This document shows positions 60,520-64,000 of a DNA stretch of 64,000 nucleotides, piece by piece; position 1 is the first letter of the stretch; every line of letters begins with the position of its first letter. The position numbers and the translations under genes were made by a program. This DNA is from Cauispirillum nitrogeniifigens. Lineage in GTDB: Bacteria > Pseudomonadota > Alphaproteobacteria > Rhodospirillales > Rhodospirillaceae. Below the pieces are notes generated by a model. It did no database searches. It was not told where the DNA came from and worked only from the letters and a program-made list of their open reading frames with translations. The stretch covers positions 25,334 through 89,333 of the forward strand of contig NZ_JBLOOT010000013.1 of the NCBI RefSeq assembly GCF_049800675.1, written 5' to 3'.

Positions 60520-63500
60520 ATGGCCGATAACAATCAGGGCAACGAGCAGGGCAACACGCAGAACCCGAACCCGAACCCGGCCGAGGAGATGTCCGAGGGC
60601 GGCGGCGATGCGGTGGCCGACGCCCTGCACATCGCCGGCAAGGGCTTCGATGCCCTGGATGACGGCCAGACCCGGGAGAACGGCGACCCCGCCAACCCCA
60701 ACGACGATGACGAGGTCTTCGGCAACGCCAACATCCAGACCGGCCGCCGCCAGACCTTCGAGCAGGTGATCGCCGGCCAGGCGCCCGAGGGCGGCACCCT
60801 GGCCAACCAAAGCGACATCCCCGCCCAAGGCTATGAGGGCAGCGATCCCGACGGCGACGTCGACGCGACCTTCCAGGCCCCGCAACCGCCCCGGCCCACC
60901 GACGCCCCCACCGCCGATGGCGGCGACCCCGGCGCTCCGCCCTCGCTGTCCGAGGAGCGTCCCGGCCCCGGCTCCGCGCCGGCCGACGAAGTTCCCCAGC
61001 CCGGCCTGGGCACCGATGAAGGCCCCGAGCGGCGGGCGTCCGGGGTGACCTCCGGGGTCACCGATGACGCCGCCCCGCCGCCGCCCGTCACCCCGCCCGA
61101 GGAAGAGCCGCCGGTGGCCGAGGACCCGGTCCTGCTGGTCGCTGCCGGCGAGGGCGTTGAGGACGAGGCCCTGCGGCTGGACATCCGCGCCACCTTGGGG
61201 GACACCGACGGCGCCGAGGTTCTGGACGTCTTCATCGACGACGTGCCCGAAGGGTTCTCCTTCACCAACGGCCGGGGCGAGCCGGTCGGCACCGCCATGG
61301 GCGACGGGACGTGGCGCTTCACCGGCACCGATCTGGAGGACCTGTGGCTGGTCCGGCCGGAGCACTGGAGCGGCGACCTGACCCTGACGGTGCGCGCCAC
61401 CGCCACCGAAACCACCGGCCAGACCGCCACCACCACGACCCGCTTCGACGTCCATGTCGAGGCCGTGGCCGACGCCCCGGTCCTGGCGACCAGTGACCTC
61501 GCCCTGACCGAGGGCGAGGAGATTCCGCTCGACATCCGCGCCGGACTGGTCGACGGCGACGGCTCGGAAAACCTCCGGGTCTACGTCACCGGCCTGCCCG
61601 ACGACGCCTCGCTGAACGCCGGCACGCGGCTGAACGCCCCGGTCGTGGTCGGCGGCGTGACCATGCCGGCCGGCACCTGGGTCCTGTCGTCCTCCGACCT
61701 GGCCGGGCTGAAGGCCATCCTGCCGCCCACCGTCAGCGATGACATGAACCTGAACGTCTACGCCGCCTCCACCGAGGCGTCGAACGGCGACGTCGCGGTG
61801 ACCGGCCCCTCGTCCATCCATGTGGACATCGGCGTGCGCGCGCCCGAGGTCGCCGGCTCCGGGGCCGGGCTGGAGGGCCAGTGGGCCGACCTCGACCTGT
61901 CGGCCTCCGTCACCGCCGCCGACGGCACCGAGTCCATGGCCGTGCTCATCCAGGCCCTGCCCGAGCATGCCGAACTGCGCCGCACCGACACCGGCGCGGT
62001 GCTGACGCCGCGTGCCGACGGCTCCTATGACGTCACCGGGCTGCTCGACAAGTTGCAGGTGCGCTGGGAGCAGGACGGGCCGATGGCCACGTCCGACCGG
62101 ACCATCACCTTCAACCTGCGCGCCGTCGTGACCGACACCGACGTCGGCACCGCCAACGAGACCGCGCGCGACACCAACCAGGCCGTGACCCGCGTCAGCG
62201 TCGACATCAGCGGCGTCGCCAATCCGGTGACCATCTCCAGCGACGTGGCCGGGGTGGAGGACGCCGCGGGCGGCATCGCGTTCGCGCCGAAGATCACCCT
62301 CCAGGACACCGACGGATCGGAGCGGCTCACCGGCTCCATCCGCGTCGAGTTCGCCGCCGACGAGGCCGGCACCCTGACGTGGCGCAACGGCACGCCCATT
62401 CCGTCCACCGTCGCCGATGGCGTGCGCACCTACGAGATCCCCGTCGGCCACCCCAACGTCCGCTTCAACGCCGCGACCGGCACCTACACCGTCACCAACG
62501 CCGTCTTCCGGCCGGCGGCCGATAGCGACGCCGATCCCGCCTACACCATCCGCGCCACCACCCGCGACCAGGGCGGCTCCACCCGCGAGACGGTGCTGTC
62601 GGGCGAAACCATCGCCATCGACGCGGTGGCCGACCCGGTCACGGTGTCCGTCTCCGCCCCTCGCATTGCCGAGGATGGCTCCGTCACCCCGACCGTCACC
62701 GCCACCTTCGGCGACTTCACCGACGGTTCGGAAACCCACACCCTGACCCTGACGGCGCCGACCGGCTGGGCGCCGACGGCGCTGAACGGCTGGACCGACA
62801 ACGGCGACGGCACCTATTCCCGCACCGTCTCCGGCGGGTCGTTCAACGGCGACGCCCCGACCTTCGCCGCCCCGGCCGACAGCGACGTCGACGGAAGGTT
62901 CACGGTTGTCGGGCGGGCCGAGGAAACCACCACCTCGGGCGCCGAAGCCTCGACCGCCAACAATGTCGTCACCGCATCGGCCTCGACGGTGGTGGCGGTT
63001 GACGCCGTCGCCGACCCCGTGACCGTGACCATCAGCGCCCCCGACATCGGTGAGAACGGCTCGGTCACGCCCACCATCACCGCCACCTTCGGCGACTTCG
63101 CCGACGGGTCGGAAAGCCATACTCTCATCATCACCGCGCCAGGCGGCTGGACGCCCGCCGCCCTGAACGGCTGGACCGACAACGGCGACGGCACCTATTC
63201 CCGCACCGTCACCGGCGGGTCCTTCAACGGCAACGGCCCGACCTTCGACGCGCCGCCGTCGAGCGACGTCGCCGGCACCTTCTCCGTGGAAGCGCGAGCC
63301 GAGGAAACCACCACCTCCGGCCGCGAGGCCACCACCCGAAACAACACCGCGTCCGCCAGCGCCTCGGCGACCGTCGCCATCGAGGCCGCCGCAGACCCGG
63401 TCACGGTGGACATCAGCGCGCCCGGCATTGACGAGGACGGCACCGTCACCCCGACCGTGACCGCCACCTTCGGCGACCACACCGACGGCTCGGAGACGCA

Positions 63501-64000
63501 CACCCTGGTGCTGACGGCGCCGGCCGACTGGACGCCCACCGCGCTCAACGGCTGGACCGACAACGGCGACGGCACCTTCTCGCGCACCGTCACCGGCGGC
63601 GCCTTCTCCGGCGACGGCCCGACCTTCGACGCCCCGGCCGACAGCGACGTCGACGGCGCCTTCTCCGTCGTCGCCTCCGCCATCGAGGCCGAGAACGGCG
63701 ACACCGTCACCGCCTCCGCCAACACCACCGTCGCGGTGGAGGCCGTGGCCGACCCGGTCACGGTGGACATCACCGCGCCGGGCATCGACGAGGACGGCAC
63801 CGTCACCCCGTCCGTGTCGGCCACCTTCGGCGACTTCACCGACGGCTCGGAGACGCACACCCTGGTGCTGACGGCGCCGGCCGACTGGACGCCCACCGCG
63901 CTCAACGGCTGGACCGACAACGGCGACGGCACCTTCTCCCGCACCGTCACCGGCGGCGCCTTCTCCGGCGACGGCCCGACCTTCGACGCCCCGGCCGACA
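60520..64000 (+). CDS. Giant repeat-containing type I secreted adhesin, partial (3' end missing)
   Basis: The reading frame is open from the ATG at 60520 to the edge (1160 codons so far). The N-terminal ~200 residues are Asn/Gln/Pro/Asp-rich low-complexity without a signal peptide (MADNNQGNEQGNTQNPNPNP). Then come three to four cadherin/VCBS-like beta domains (~205-700; VEDEALRLDIRATLGDTDGAE, LTEGEEIPLDIRAGLVDGDG), and from codon 704 a set of long repeats (NGWTDNGDGTYSRTV type). Acidic Asp/Thr/Gly-rich composition fits calcium-bound, type I secreted adhesins. The RTX and secretion signal would be downstream. AGGGGA precedes the ATG. It lies 88 bp after the HlyD gene, so it is the likely substrate of this system. 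Confidence 0.9.
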   Translation, partial: MADNNQGNEQGNTQNPNPNPAEEMSEGGGDAVADALHIAGKGFDALDDGQTRENGDPANPNDDDEVFGNANIQTGRRQTFEQVIAGQAPEGGTLANQSDIPAQGYEGSDPDGDVDATFQAPQPPRPTDAPTADGGDPGAPPSLSEERPGPGSAPADEVPQPGLGTDEGPERRASGVTSGVTDDAAPPPPVTPPEEEPPVAEDPVLLVAAGEGVEDEALRLDIRATLGDTDGAEVLDVFIDDVPEGFSFTNGRGEPVGTAMGDGTWRFTGTDLEDLWLVRPEHWSGDLTLTVRATATETTGQTATTTTRFDVHVEAVADAPVLATSDLALTEGEEIPLDIRAGLVDGDGSENLRVYVTGLPDDASLNAGTRLNAPVVVGGVTMPAGTWVLSSSDLAGLKAILPPTVSDDMNLNVYAASTEASNGDVAVTGPSSIHVDIGVRAPEVAGSGAGLEGQWADLDLSASVTAADGTESMAVLIQALPEHAELRRTDTGAVLTPRADGSYDVTGLLDKLQVRWEQDGPMATSDRTITFNLRAVVTDTDVGTANETARDTNQAVTRVSVDISGVANPVTISSDVAGVEDAAGGIAFAPKITLQDTDGSERLTGSIRVEFAADEAGTLTWRNGTPIPSTVADGVRTYEIPVGHPNVRFNAATGTYTVTNAVFRPAADSDADPAYTIRATTRDQGGSTRETVLSGETIAIDAVADPVTVSVSAPRIAEDGSVTPTVTATFGDFTDGSETHTLTLTAPTGWAPTALNGWTDNGDGTYSRTVSGGSFNGDAPTFAAPADSDVDGRFTVVGRAEETTTSGAEASTANNVVTASASTVVAVDAVADPVTVTISAPDIGENGSVTPTITATFGDFADGSESHTLIITAPGGWTPAALNGWTDNGDGTYSRTVTGGSFNGNGPTFDAPPSSDVAGTFSVEARAEETTTSGREATTRNNTASASASATVAIEAAADPVTVDISAPGIDEDGTVTPTVTATFGDHTDGSETHTLVLTAPADWTPTALNGWTDNGDGTFSRTVTGGAFSGDGPTFDAPADSDVDGAFSVVASAIEAENGDTVTASANTTVAVEAVADPVTVDITAPGIDEDGTVTPSVSATFGDFTDGSETHTLVLTAPADWTPTALNGWTDNGDGTFSRTVTGGAFSGDGPTFDAPAD
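62629..64000 (+). repeat. Tandem ~120-codon repeats in the adhesin
   Basis: Repeat starts marked by the Ala-Asp-Pro-Val-Thr-Val motif are at 62629, 63010, 63391 and 63748, giving spacings of 381, 381 and 357 bases (127, 127 and 119 codons). The last copy is cut by the edge. The segments 63481-63643 and 63838-64000 are identical over 163 bases except one position, so the two newest copies arose recently or are kept alike by recombination. Confidence 0.9.

Noticed and set aside
60352..63858. Minus-strand 1168-residue open frame
   Set aside because: It is antisense to the adhesin, rich in Gly/Arg/Val/Asp repeats that mirror the adhesin repeats, with no ribosome site. The plus-strand frame gives clear domains.

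Overview
The window is high-GC DNA with densely packed genes, frequent 4-base ATGA overlaps and no mobile-element core genes. The gene set is an aa3 cytochrome c oxidase operon with ctaG, NnrU/NnrS, homospermidine synthase, an alphaproteobacterial-style ornithine decarboxylase, an Anabaena-rhodopsin-transducer-like protein, a Pit transporter and a giant type I secreted adhesin. It points to an alphaproteobacterium, most likely Rhodospirillales. That placement is inferred from gene content, not from a marker gene. I saw no rRNA, tRNA, CRISPR array or insertion sequence.

Layout. 0.2-8.6 kb: a minus-strand run of eight main genes: DUF2817/M14-like hydrolase, GNAT-C39 peptidase fusion, RimK-like amidoligase, PanD, RlmJ, a small Cys protein, spermidine synthase and an ornithine-decarboxylase-family enzyme. 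8.8-14 kb: an MFS transporter facing a Pit / PstS-like / HD-GYP operon. 14.1-16.2 kb: divergent nnrU and nnrS around an FNR/Dnr-type box. 16.3-20.8 kb: a LuxR-type regulator, an MnmC-like oxidoreductase and a PAS/dCache histidine kinase. 21-25.3 kb: ctaC-ctaD-ctaG-ctaE. 25.7-27.5 kb: a LysM protein and a small secreted protein sharing one domain. 27.5-31.5 kb: a second polyamine operon (ornithine decarboxylase, GNAT, homospermidine synthase, small membrane protein) behind a long leader. 31.5-35.4 kb: an RTX protein, an SDR, and an enolase-superfamily protein paired with an ASRT-family protein. 35.4-44.3 kb: a seven-gene glycan operon with four glycosyltransferases, a radical SAM protein, a glycoside hydrolase-epimerase fusion and an epimerase. 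44.6-48.5 kb: Tad-type pilin and pseudopilin genes with a Crp-like regulator and a TadD-like lipoprotein. 48.6-49.5 kb: a tyrosine recombinase. 49.5-53.4 kb: a DHC/SHP/cytochrome b561 cluster with a previously untracked 33-residue membrane ORF, divergent from a PepSY/two-component operon. 53.4-64 kb: a type I secretion system (NodT-type outer membrane lipoprotein, two unequal ABC proteins, HlyD-type adaptor) and its probable substrate, an adhesin open at the right edge.

Most interesting: (1) the ligase / acetyltransferase-peptidase / carboxypeptidase-like cassette linked to beta-alanine and polyamine synthesis genes; (2) the two ABC half-transporters with complementary defects that predict a heterodimer with one degenerate ATP site; (3) the enolase-superfamily protein lacking a metal ligand, next to an ASRT protein; (4) the glycoside hydrolase-epimerase fusion; (5) the hidden 33-residue ORF in the cytochrome cluster. 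All family assignments come from motifs read by eye; no database search was run.
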